Shown here piece by piece: positions 1 to 10,128 of a stretch of DNA of 62,595 nucleotides; position 1 is the stretch's first letter, and every line of letters starts with the position of its first letter. Below the pieces are notes generated by a model, which saw only the letters and a program-made list of their open reading frames with translations, ran no database searches and was not told where the DNA came from. The stretch covers positions 761,936 through 824,530 of the forward strand of contig BFEA01000513.1 in NCBI GenBank assembly GCA_003427395.1, given 5' to 3'. Position numbers and translations under genes: made by a program. This DNA is from Chara braunii (taxonomy: Eukaryota; Streptophyta; Charophyceae; Charales; Characeae).

Positions 1-43
1 GGGGGGAGGTTGGGGCCCTTTTTTCGCCGCGGGCCACGTGGCG

Positions 44-46
<3 letters not shown>

Positions 47-120
<74 letters not shown>

Positions 121-174
121 CCCCCCCCTCCCTCTCTCTCTCTCCCTCTCTCTCTCTCTCTCTCACACACACAC
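47..174. repeat. (CT)n microsatellite with (CA)n end
   Basis: About 115 bp of nearly pure CT dinucleotides with short C-rich interruptions, ending in a short CA run. The open frames across it are only serine/leucine repeats and are not coding. Confidence 0.97.
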
Positions 175-437
175 ATGCTCTTAGTTCAATACGAACAACG
201 ATACGAAAGCAACAAACATCAATAACAATGTGCAATGAACTCACTCTCAATCATCATAACGTGGTTGTCTGAAAGCCTCCATGCAATGCACTTGTCAGCA
301 TCCAACCTCCAGGACGCGGAGCCCAACCTACGGCAAGTAAAAAAGCGTAGCGTGTGTTCAGTCTGGGAATGTATGTGTATGTGTGTGTGTGTTGTCAAGT
401 TCACTATACGCAACTCCATAAAAAAGCATGACTAAGC
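175..437. other. Intergenic sequence, no gene seen
   Basis: Unique-looking sequence with a short TG run near 369-392. Open frames here are short and resemble nothing I recognise. Confidence 0.5.
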
Positions 438-467
438 CAGACTGTTTCGTCGGACCCCAACAGTCTG
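438..467 (-). ncRNA. Deleted hammerhead ribozyme remnant
   Basis: Read on the minus strand, CAGACTGT (467-460) pairs perfectly with ACAGTCTG (445-438). The sequence TCCGACGAAACAG matches the 3' half of the hammerhead at 17752-17809: the 3' strand of stem II, the conserved GAAA and stem III. Stem I, the CUGAUGA core box and the 5' strand of stem II are missing, replaced by GGGG. It cannot cleave as it stands. It is best read as a deletion derivative of the same repeat family as the intact copy, in the same orientation. Confidence 0.7.
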
Positions 468-689
468 CCCGAAATGTTGTGTGTGTGTGTGTATCCACAT
501 GCCAAGTCGAAGTGGAGCGTGGTAGTGTAGAGTAGTAAGTCTGAGGTTGACGTGCGATCTTAAGATCTTAAGATCGCGCGTGCCGATACGGCCCGTCGAT
601 GAGGTAGGACCCGACGGCCTGGGTTTCACATTTATTACATGTTTCCAACGATCCAAGCCGTGGGTCGGTAGGACCGAAGACGACCTAGA
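468..689. other. Intergenic stretch with GT run and short palindrome
   Basis: A (GT)n run lies near 478-492 and the self-complementary GATCTTAAGATCTTAAGATC at about 556-575. No coding sequence is recognisable. The palindrome may be chance or a decayed transposon centre. Confidence 0.5.
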
Positions 690-1475
690 TCAGAGATTGG
701 TTCCCTTAGCAATTTTAATAGTGTAGGGATCTGATGGTACCCGGACTTCGGATCTGTCTTGCTCAAAACTCACATCCATGCACTCTGTCCAAAAGTCATG
801 GATGTCACGTAGGGGCTTAGCATCATGCACAGTGATGGCATTGAGGCCACTATAATCAATACACATCTTAAGTGTCCCTCCTTTCTTGGGTACAAATAGC
901 ATAGAAGACTTGCAAGGCGAGGTACTAGCCATAATACAACCTTTGTCTAGTAGTTCTTTGAGTTGTCTTCTAAGCTCATCTAATTTTTGCAAGGGACATT
1001 CTAATATGATCCTATAGATCCTGCCCTTTGGTGCTTCACTCTCGGGACAATCTCTATGGCATGGACTACCTCCTTGTCACAACCCCTGTCGATTCCTTAA
1101 ACAAGTCAGGATACTGAGCGACTATTCTATTTCTCGCCTGTGGGGTCTCCATGGCTTAACATTGAAGATACAAACACTAAGTAAATACCCCTCTTCTGGG
1201 TTCTGCTAGAGTAGTTCATGAATTCGGCAGCACAAAGACATCTGTAGGACTACTTTTCTCTTCTAGGTGAATACTACCTGATCCGTACAATACTACCTCC
1301 TAGAATACGACAGAGCAGGGTAGAGTCCCACTCAAATTAAGGTTTAGCTACCTCTAAGTAGTTCATACCCAGAATCATACTGAATGGGAGTTCAAGGCGA
1401 CCCAGAAAAGACAATCTCCCCTCTTCCATAGAGAAGGTAAAATTACGTCCTTAATCTGATCTTCAATTTTTATAC
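690..1475 (-). pseudogene. Ty3/gypsy protease-RT fragment (broken)
   Basis: Remnant of a Ty3/gypsy pol gene. The minus-strand frame 992-690 carries the N-terminal RT region with the motifs FVPKKGGTLKMCIDY and SGLNAIT (usual form RGLNAIT). Upstream on the same strand, about 1410-1330, a different frame reads SMILGMNYLEVAKP followed by a stop, matching the end of the retropepsin domain seen in element 1 (LLGMYYLEVAKP). Stops and frameshifts separate the two parts. The fragment is cut at about 1475 by a plus-strand LTR and has no palm domain, RNase H or integrase. It is the same lineage as elements 1 and 2, but a different insertion. Confidence 0.85.
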
Positions 1476-2765
1476 TCGCGCGAGGGTTTATGCCTCGGCA
1501 TAGGGCTCTGCGACAGGCACGTGCCCGCCCTAAGTGAAGGTGGGCCCCCTGGTCGGCGCCAGACAGTTGCCACATGCCAGTTGATTACAAGCCACCTTGC
1601 TCGTGAGAATCCAAAATATTTGTGAGCCTTCCAGGCTCTTCTAGCAACGCAGTCAAAGCAAGGAGCATCGCACGTTTGTGCCCTGGTGGTTGGGCATGCC
1701 TAACCACTTCGGTCCTAGGCCACTATCTGAATCGGGCCCGGGTGCAGACACTTTGGCCGAGACTGAAGCTACAGGGAACTCGGTCTCACGTGGTGGGTAG
1801 CACAGGCAAGCGCCCGCCTCTTTCCATATAGGAAAGGGCAAGGCGCAAGGCAAGGAATTTAGGCACTTGCACTTGCGGGCGACAGAGCCGCTGGAGCTTA
1901 GACTTGCGGGCTGCTTGCTGCGCTAACGCGAGGTGCAGGCGCACGCTTCCAGCAACACGATGAAAGCAAGGAGCATCGACGCTTGTGGTCGGATGGTTGG
2001 GCATGCCTAACCAATTCGGTCCCAGGCCACTGTCTGAATCGGGCCTGGGCGCAGACACTTTGGTCGAGACAAAAGCTACTGGGAACTCGATCTCACGTGG
2101 GAGGTAGCACAAGCAAGCGCCCGCCTCTTTCCATATAGGAAAGGACAGGGCGCAGGGCGAGGAATTCGGGCACTTGCACTTGCGAGCGGCAGCGCTGCTG
2201 GAGCTTAAACTCGCAGTCTGCTTGCTGTGCTAGCGCGAGGTGCGGGCGTGCACGAGTGTCGAGAGGATACACGGCCCTGCTGAGGGCAGCGCCATAGCCC
2301 AACCTTCATAGCCAGGCTGGGACTTGGACACAATCACCGGGTGGTGGTGGTCTTCGTGTATGGGAATGAAGACGTGGGTGACGAAGACAAGGGTGAGAGA
2401 GAGACAGAGATGAGGTTGATGATGTGAGGGCACATACCTGGTCTTGGCAATGGTCTACAAGGTCGACATCTTCATGCACTGCAGTTGTTGATGCTGACGT
2501 CGACGGGGTGCATTGTCAATTTGTAGGCTGCTATTAGCTCTGTAGAAGTAGTCTGGGCGCTGAGCTCCAAGTAGGAGGAAGGGCTTTGGATACATATGTT
2601 GGTGGTGGCGAGATTATGCTCATTGACATTCGGATTTGGTGCTTTGATTCTCCGTTGGTGGAAAATAAGTAATTTTTGCTTTATAGACAGTGTTGGACTT
2701 TCTGGCTTTCAATGTGAAATTGCATTTTGGAATTCTGTCATTTTGCTATATCTCATTTTCCTTAA
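1475..2765 (+). mobile_element. Ty3/gypsy LTR, plus orientation (solo-like)
   Basis: Shares a series of landmarks with the 3' LTR of element 2 (23239-24252) in the same order: the start block with CCTCGGCA, GCCCGCCCTAAGTGAAGG, the CTCTTTCCATATAGGAAAG box, the GCAGCGCCATAGCCCA block, GATGTGAGGGCAC, GTAGTCTGGGCGCT and the end TTTTCCTT. A roughly 305-bp internal tandem duplication repeats the CCATATAGGAAAG block (about 1820 and 2127). It is inserted into the protease/RT stub on its left. No internal coding region is attached in this orientation, so it is solo-like or truncated. Confidence 0.8.
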
Positions 2766-2777
2766 TGAAGTTATATG

Positions 2778-4194
2778 TGCAAGGAAAATGAGCAATACCG
2801 AGATGACAATGTCCAGAAAGCAGAAATGGACCAATATAACACCAATGAAGAATCGTAACACTGAAAACCAATGTCAATGAGAGCTTGCTCTCGCCACCAC
2901 CAACGCGAGTGTCCAGGCCCTATCTCCCTACTTGGCGCTCGGCGCCCAGCCTACTTCCTACACAGCTACAGTCAGCCTACTAATGGACAAAATTGTTGAC
3001 GTCAGCAGCCCACAAAGTACTTGAAGATGTCGCCCAATGCAAACCATCGCCAATACCAGGTATGTGCCCTCACATCGTCATCATCATCATCATCATCATT
3101 CTCTCTCTTCCCTTACTCACTCCCATGTCTTCCCTCTGTACACCCGAAGACCACCCATGCGCCTCACTGTGCAACCAAGCCCTCAGCCAGCTATGGAGGC
3201 TGGACTATGGCGCTGCCCTCAACAGCGCCCTGCTTCCACACACGACCGCACGTGCGCAGCACCTTGCTCCAGCGCTAGCATCCGGCACGTGAGCAAAAAA
3301 AGCTCCAGCACCGCTGCCGCCAGCCAGCAAGTGCCTGAATGAGGATCCAGGCAGCGAGCTCTTTCCTATATGGAAAGAGCCTGCCTGCCTTCGCAGCCTG
3401 GCTGGCCTGGGCCTCGGCCCAAAAGTTTCCAATAGGCCCTAGGATGCTGCGCCTCGGTTGGAGCTATTGGGCCTCATTCAGTTGGGCCTCCCAATTGTCC
3501 GTGTATGAGGCTGCGATTCTCGCCCACGGCCTGCATTTTTGGAAAGGCCCAGAAGGCCGTGGAATGTCTTTGTTGCTCGGCCTGTGTTTCCCTCAACCAA
3601 CTAGCGCGTCACAACTGCCTGGACCCCAAATACGAAATATGGAGGCTGGGCTATGGCGTTGCCCTCAGCAAGCGCCCTGCTTCCACACACGACCGCACGT
3701 GCGCAGCACCTTGCTCCAGCGCTCGCAGCCAGCACGCGAGCAGAAGCTCTAGCAGCGCTGCCGCCAGCCAGCAAGGGCCTGAATGAGGATCCAGGCAGCG
3801 AGCTCTTTCCTATATGGAAAGAGCCTGCCTGCCTTCGCAGCCTGGCTGGCCTGGGCCTCGGCCCAGAACCTTCCAGTAGGCCCCAGGATGCTGCGCCTCT
3901 GTTGGAGCTATTGGGCCTCATTCAGTTGGGCCTCCCATTTGTCTGTGTATGATGCTGCGATTCTCGCCCAGGGCCTACATTTTTGGAAAGGCCAGAAGGT
4001 CGTGGAATGTCTTTGTTGCTCGGCCTATGTTTCCCTCAACCAACTAGCGCGTCACAACTGCCTGGACCCCAAATACGAAATTGGCAGTTGAGGGCCTCTC
4101 GTGATTTGTTAGGCCCGCCTTCACTTAGGATGGACACATTTGCAAATGGGCCCCTTAGGCCTGCCGAGGACCCAGATCCTCGCATTCCCTCCTT
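2778..4194 (-). repeat. 3' LTR of element 1
   Basis: Minus-strand LTR starting TGCGAGGATC just after a purine tract and ending TTTTCCTTGCA, matching the LTR of element 2 (TGTGCGGATC to TTTTCCTTGCA). It holds a roughly 440-bp tandem duplication: about 3346-3640 is repeated at 3786-4080, including the CTATATGGAAAG box. There is a CAT trinucleotide run near 3075-3099. Together with the plus-oriented LTR at 1475-2765 it makes a large inverted repeat with only about 12 bp between the arms. Confidence 0.85.
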
Positions 4195-4205
4195 TTCTTG
4201 GATAG
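4195..4205 (-). other. Polypurine tract of element 1
   Basis: Minus-strand AAAAGGAGGGA directly before the LTR start, as expected for plus-strand priming. Element 2 has a near-identical AAAGGAGGGAA in the same position. Confidence 0.8.
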
Positions 4206-4221
4206 TCCTCTGAGAAGTCTT

Positions 4222-5362
4222 CTAATCTGCAGGCATCTTCCCTTTAAGTTCTCTTTTGTAGCCTGCGATAACTTGAGGTGATGTTCTCATATGTTCTTCT
4301 TTGGTGAACCACCGATCTTCCTTGGGATCCAGATGATGTCTGAATCTCACACGGTATTGCATTCTTGGCTTAGCAGGGCGGCCTCTGCCCGGCGGTTTAG
4401 GCATTGGCATCACTCGATGCTCTACAATTCCGTCGATGTTGACTTCGTCATCCATGGTTGGGGCCAGCATTGACCTTCTGGAGGGAAATTGTGCAGTCTT
4501 TGAAAAAGGTGCCAGTTTTGAAGCGTGAAAAACGGGGTGTGTAAGTAAATGAGGAGGAACATGTTTCACATAGGAGGGTCCGTTCGTCTGATCCCCGACT
4601 ATGTCTAGGACCTCCCAGGGACCGAAGTACTGTGGCATTAGTTTCTAGATATTCCCAGTTCCTGTCCCAGTTTAGATGACTTTACCAGACCCTGTCACCT
4701 ACCTGAAAGTTAGAAGGTCGTCAGTGTTTGTTCTCAGATGCAATCATAGCATCTTGAGATTTCCTCATGTGCTCAACGGCCTGCTGCAGCATCTGTTCGC
4801 ACTTGACAGCAAATTCTACGTTGCTTGGTGCTGCAATGGCCTATTTCTCAAGTTGTAGGAAATCAAGGGCGGAACGGGGCTTCCAACCAAGATGCAGTTG
4901 GTTGGGAGTTTGCCACAGTTCGCTGGTGAAACGTACATCTCGGTCACTAATGATAGACTTGGGTAAGCCGAAGTCCCGTACCAAGTTATCCATAAACAGT
5001 CTGATGATGTAGTCATTTTTGGCAGTCTCAGGCATAGCGATTAGCCTTGCATACTTAGAGAAGCGATCTACTATAACAAAGATGTGCATTTTCCCAGACC
5101 TGATGGTCACAAGAGTATCCATGAAGTCCATGGACACACTTTGACCAGGACCTTAAGGAATCCGCTAGGGCTTGATGAGCCCGAGCGGAGCCTAAGTCCT
5201 AGGTTTGTCCTGTTGACACACCTGGCAGGTTTCAACATACTTCTTGGCATCTTCCATCATAGAAGGCCACCAGAATTTTTGCACCAAGTTAGCTGACGTT
5301 TTCCTTAACCAAAATGGCCAGTTGCATCATGACACTCACCTGAAAAAAACTACGCAAAGACT
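4222..5362 (-). pseudogene. Element 1 integrase with chromodomain-like tail
   Basis: From the N-terminus: a frameshifted HHCC zinc-binding segment (5362-5140; GECHDATGHFG still readable), then a core frame (5137-4841) with MDFMDT, VDRFSKYARL and SDRDVRFTSELWQ. After SELWQT the frame jumps straight to PNQLHLGWKP, whereas element 2 has about 65 more residues including the NVQAEQMNQ segment. The DD35E glutamate is therefore deleted. The last frame (4638-4222, 138 aa) has GPWEVLDIVGDQ, HPVFHASKLAPF and a chromodomain-like end with VNIDGIVEHRVM, YRVRFRHH, EDRWFTKEEH and VIAGYKRE. Chromodomain tails are typical of chromoviruses and target heterochromatin. Non-functional because of the deletion and frameshifts. 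Confidence 0.88.
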
Positions 5363-6040
5363 CTATTTGGAACACAGTCTTTTATTTCCTGCCTTCTTAA
5401 GAAACAGCAAGTCGTCTACCATCGTAAATTCATCCAAAGTCACTCTGTCCTTCGCTTGGAATTTACGGATGATCTCGGACATAACTGAATCTTGCTGATA
5501 AGCTTCCACCAATGATAGAGTTAGGTCGTTAGATATGCCAAATTCAGTTACTAACACGCCGATATAATCTGCCCGACGTGATAGTGCATCAACTACTTTG
5601 TTGTACTCTCCCTTGATTAGATCAAGTTGATAGTCATACATGTCTATCACTTGAATCCACTGCTTGAGTGCGTCAGAGAGGAGAGGTTGTGCCTTGATCC
5701 AGTGCAAGGTCTCATGCTTAGATCTCCCATAGAAGAATCTACCTAGGAGATAGTGCCTCCAGTGGACCAGCACTCGGTACAAGGCATAGAGCTCACGCTC
5801 AAGAGTAGATCTGGCTAGTTTCTGAGATGGCATCTTTTTACTCATATACTCGATCCGTCTCAACTTTGGCCCCTCCTTTTGCGCAAGGACCGCGCCTATG
5901 CCATATTGGCTGACGTATGTGGTCACAACAAATGGCTTATCAGGATCCGAAAGTTTGAGGACCTCGTAGTGTGTCAAAGCATACTTCCAATTTCTTGAAG
6001 CTTGCTTCACACTCTTCAGTCCACTCCCAAGGGGTGTCAA
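5363..6040 (-). pseudogene. Element 1 RNase H domain
   Basis: A 225-aa minus-strand frame with the Ty3/gypsy RNase H layout: YALTHYEVLKL, the position of the first catalytic aspartate, YGIGAVLAQ, IEYMSKKMPSQKLARST, ERELYALYRVLVHWRHYLLG, the LHWIKAQPL segment and the end motif EYNKVVDALSRRADY. The usual TDAS motif is TYVS here, so the first catalytic Asp is Tyr. Element 2 keeps TTDASQYG at the same place. The frame runs on to a connector (TLSLVEAYQQDSVMSEII) leading to integrase. Confidence 0.88.
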
Positions 6041-7260
6041 GTCGAATTAGATTTGTTAATGGGGAAGCTATAATACTATAGTTCTTAACAAACGGACGAT
6101 AATAGCCCGTCATCCCCAAAAGCGATCGGACCTCTGTAACAGTCTGAGGTCCGGGCCAATCCCGTATGCTGGCCACTTTGGCACCGTCCTGCCTCAACCC
6201 ATCCGCGGAGATTTCATGGCCCAAGTACAAGATCTTGGTGCAACCGAACTCGCATTTCTCCAAGTTTACCTTCTACTGTTGTTGTTTTAGGAGTCCCAAC
6301 ACTATTTTTAAGTGCTCAGCGTTCTCCTCTACAGTCTTACTAAGAGGTGGACCCCACCGGACAACGACTGGAAAACCCGCGAGGCCATTAAAAATGGCCC
6401 ACCGTCGTTGGAACGTGTTTGGCAGATTTTGTTGGCACCCCACCGCGACCGCAAACTTTGGCATTGGAAACGGTCGCACTTGCCCGAATAGGGAAACTTG
6501 AAAGGCCAGCTCCGAAATAGGAAAGTTCAGTAGGGGCACCGGTCCATGGCCTTTCGTTGTGGCTGTACGCAGGTCCAAAAAATGGTCCCCTCCGCTGCTG
6601 TGTGGACCATGCCGTCTAGCCCTCCGATGCCATCGAAGAACATGGCCCCCCCCCAACTCTGCTGGGTGCCATGTTTGGAAAAGGAATGTTGCGATCAGGC
6701 AACGATTTTCCAGACCGCCGACCACGTAGAAATGCCCCGTCAGCATTTCGCCAACCCCTTTCCATCACCAGTCGGGTCTGGAAAACCTTTCCAAAGAGGC
6801 TTTTTCCACACCTCTTTCCATAACCGGTGGGGTCTCGAAAACGATCGGGCGCTTTTTTTTTCCAAGCCGCCGTCCGGTGGGGTCCACCTCTAAAGATATG
6901 GATATCGCCAAGGTACACGATGATAAACTTGTCTAAGTACTCATGAAATATCCTATTCATGGCGTGTTGGAATGTCCCAGGGGCATTGCATAGGCCAAAG
7001 GGCATCACCACAAACTCGTACAAACCGTACCTGGTATGAAAGGCGGTTTTGTGTTGGTCCTCAGGTCTAATGGCAATTTGATGGTTCCGGACTTCAGATC
7101 TATCTTTGTGAAGTACCGGCATCCCTGCACTCTATCCAATAGGTCGTCGATGCGGGGTAGGGGCTCCGCGTTCTTAATGGTGATGGCATTGAGGCCCCTA
7201 TAGTCAATGCACATCCTTAGTGAACCCCCCTTCTTAGGAACAAATAGAATTGGCGCACCG
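5940..7260 (-). pseudogene. Element 1 reverse transcriptase, split by MITE
   Basis: Three frames rebuild a Ty3 RT. At 7214-7085 are [21 protein letters not shown] and [10 protein letters not shown] (motif A). After a frameshift, about 7085-6894 has [38 protein letters not shown] and IIVYLGDIHIF. The catalytic YxDD box is YLGD, so one metal-binding Asp is lost. At that point a 547-bp MITE is inserted. Beyond it the frame resumes at SKTVEENAEHLK (6340-6305), then a stop, then KCEFGCTKILYLGHEIS and the RT connection with LLGMTGYYRPFVKNY and DTPWEWTEECE. Dead by active-site change, frameshift, stop and insertion. Confidence 0.9.
6344..6890. mobile_element. PIF/Harbinger-like MITE inside RT
   Basis: Terminal inverted repeats read GAGGTGGACCCCACCGGAC inward from both ends (left 6344 on, right 6890 back). 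TAA lies immediately outside each end (6341-6343 and 6891-6893), the 3-bp TWA target duplication expected for PIF/Harbinger. Removing the element plus one TAA restores an uninterrupted RT reading frame across the junction, which independently fixes the ends. It is 547 bp, has no transposase frame, and contains several internal short repeats related to TGGAAAAC and GGTGGGGTC, so it is non-autonomous. Confidence 0.9.
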
Positions 7261-7554
7261 TAAGGGGAGGTACTAGTCTAAATCCATCCCCTCTCTGCGA
7301 GCTGTTTGAGATGGCGACGGAGCTCATCCTACTCCGCAGGAGACATCCTATAGATGCGTTCTCTAGGTACCTTACTAACAGGCACAACCTCTATTGCATG
7401 GATCACCTCCCTTTCAACCACTCCTGTGGGCTCCTAAAAAAGGTCAGGATACTGAGCGACGACTAATTCTATCTCTGGGAGTGTTTTTACGACCTCCGCT
7501 TTCTCAAAGACAAAGACTAGATACATGCCCTCCTCACGATTCTGCTTATGGTAG

Positions 7555-7953
7555 TTAGGGGGCACACATGCAGCCGTAGTTTTCCACTAGACTGCTAGCT
7601 TTGAACTTTTGCAGTCTAACGGTCCTACCGTTTGGCAGCTTGTGTATCGACACCTTCCTATCCCAATCGAACTGAGGTTTAGCAACCTCGAGGTAGTACA
7701 TGCCTAGCAACATATCAAAGGGCAGTTCACCACTGACAAGGAATGAAATTTTGTGTCTCACTTCCCCTCCTCCATAAAAGAAGGTACAGACTACATCCTT
7801 GGCATAGTCTTTGACTATCATCTGGTGTTTGGTGGCTAGCGTAGAAGCTACAGTTCTGCTAAGCCGCTGCACTTGGTCCCCTAAGCGCAGTCTGTCCATA
7901 CAAGCACGACCGATGAAATTCCGTGTAGAGCCTATGTCTGCGAAGGCACCCAC
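7555..7953 (-). pseudogene. Element 1 retropepsin (protease)
   Basis: A 132-aa minus-strand frame with the aspartic protease features of Ty3 elements: ADIGSTRNFIG (usual D[TS]GAT/S-xxFI, here DIGSTRNFI, keeping Asp and Gly), a central beta region with HKISFLVSGELPFDMLLGM (the hydrophobic ILG-type motif) and the closing YYLEVAKPQFDWDRK. It would process Gag and Pol. About 300 bp of broken frame separate it from RT. Element 2 retains only the start of this domain. Confidence 0.8.
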
Positions 7954-8230
7954 TTTACGACCAACATTGACCTCTACCCCGAAATGTTCACCCTTTGGAC
8001 CTCTAAATCATCGCCCAAAAGTCTTTGGGGTCCTTCCCTGACCACTCAGACTGTAACTCCTCTAGGGACTTAGACACATCTCTTGAACAAAACATCGGTG
8101 GGTCTGAATGTGTCTGCGGGGTGATGTATGGTTCACTAGTCTTGGCCAACACCTGAACTTGGGTAAGGCAACGTTACCACTTCAGCACGAGTAAGAGCGG
8201 CTAACACTCCTACTGGCCCGAGGTGTTTCC

Positions 8231-10128
8231 CTACGAAGTGCTCGCAGAAGCATTGCCAGGGTTTGAGGATAAGCCCACTACTGCTGGAGCGGCTACCCTC
8301 GTGGTGACCTTATTGCCTCGGCAAGTTCTTGACGTGTGGCCATAGTTACCACAGTTCATGCATGTGCCCGGGCCACTCAGTCCCTCCATACCTCGTAATC
8401 TAAACCAAGTTTTACCCATGCGGGTGTCCCTTGGTCTCCCATACCCGTTGACCGGCCTACCTTCTGCTTCTCGGTCCCCCTAGCCTTTGCTTTGATGGGC
8501 GCCACGACTCCCCCGTCCGAAGTCTCAATGGCCTCACCATGCTCTGTCTCATCCCCAAGGTCTGAGAAGTCGTCAATTTCAGTCGTCTGACCATCATGGT
8601 CAACAAACATTACTTGACCCTTCTTCTTCCATTCTTGGGGAAGCTTCTTTTTCCTACCATTTCCCCGACCTTGATGCGCGGACCCAAGCTTTGCCTCTAT
8701 ATCTAAGGCTTTCTTGTTGAAAGAGGCGAAGTTATGTTGGTCGACGTAAGCCTCGTCCACCACTTTATTTTTGACATCTAAAGGCAGACATCTCAAATAA
8801 TCTGTGAGTACCTGCTGATCATAGTGCACACCAGGTACCACGAGCAGACGTTCTACGGTGCCTGTGAGCTCACAGACATTCTTGTACCTTTTGGCACAAA
8901 GGTTGTTGATCGCGTCAGGGCCTTCGGAGCCCCTTGCGGGTCATACCACCTATTGTACACAATCCATATGAAGTCCTCCAATGTCTGGGTCTGGGCCCAA
9001 GCGTTGAAATTCTCACCGTAGCCCTATTGCTGCACTAGGCCATTTAACCAACGTGTTGTCGATCCTTCTAAAAAGGAGACAGCAACTATAACTTCTTGCT
9101 CTGGCCTTGTGAGCGTGTGCCTCACATAAGTAGGCACGGTCCTCACCCAGGTATCCAGGTCCTCGTCCTTCTTCCTGTCGCCAGAGAAGGGTTTAGGACT
9201 CAGCAAGGGTCTTGGGCATCCACTGCATAGGTTGGATCTGCCCACGCGATTGTTGCGGTGGCTGCATAGCCACTGACACAAGTTGCTGCGTGCTAACCTG
9301 AGTCTGTCCAGACAATGGCACCGCCACCGTCCTTGATGGTACAAAAGAAGAGATAAGAACCTGACCACTAACTACTGGTTGACTACTTGAAATAGGAATG
9401 CCATACATAGCTGAGAAAGAGGGCCCTACAGGCGACGACATCACTGAGGAACCCGCAACCGAAGGGGGAGCAACAACATAATGAGGTTGTCTCATCATAG
9501 GACGAGGAACCTACATTGCAGCCAAAATTTGTTTTTGGCCTGCCACTAGTTCAGCCAACACTTCCTGCTCAACAACCTGCGTTTCCGCTATGCAGAGCAA
9601 CGAGTTACGCAATGCTTGCATAGCAGGATCAACTGTTGACTGGTCTAATGCTTGTAATTTGCTTAGCTCATGTCTCTTACTCCCTAGTCTAGCTTCTCTA
9701 AGTATAGCCCTTTGCCTTCTCTCTGCTGCCTCTCTCAATTGCTTCTGCAACTCCTTATGCAGTTCTTCTGCCTGGAGGATCTCATAATCCCCCGGTGAGG
9801 GTTGAGGTTGTTGGCTGACTTGCAAGCCAACAGATTGACTAACCAAGCCTTGAGTACCCTGACTCGCTTCTAACGAAGAGGCCTGGGACACTGTGCAAGA
9901 AGTAGCCATAGTTGTGCATGTGATGACCTCGGTCCTAGCCCTAGCACTAGCTGCAGCTGCACTTGCTCTCCGCAATATCTCCCTTGCCCTGGCTTCCCTT
10001 CGCAGTCTCCTTTCGTCTCCCGGACCTAACTCCTGGAAGGTGAGTGGACGACTGAGAGCAATTCTACAAGTTACCCTCAGGTCTTTGACTAGTTCTTCCT
10101 CCTCCTCACTATTGACAGCGTTACTCAT
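8231..10128 (-). pseudogene. Element 1 gag (capsid and CCHC zinc knuckle)
   Basis: The N-terminal frame 10128-9511 (205 aa) is charged and probably coiled coil (AEELHKELQKQLREAAERR), ends at a TAG, and continues in frame to 9193. After a frameshift come the capsid motifs SPKPFSGDRKKDEDLDTWV, RPEQEVIVAVSFLEG and RWLNGLVQQ, then the frame 8841-8377 with LTDYLRCLPLDVKNKVVDEA and KKALDIEAKL. That frame ends YEVWRD then TGA. Just beyond it is the nucleocapsid zinc knuckle CMNCGNYGHTSRTC (CX2CX4HX4C), shifted by a 1-nt loss relative to element 2. Gag packages the element RNA. Broken by at least one stop and several frameshifts. Confidence 0.88.
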
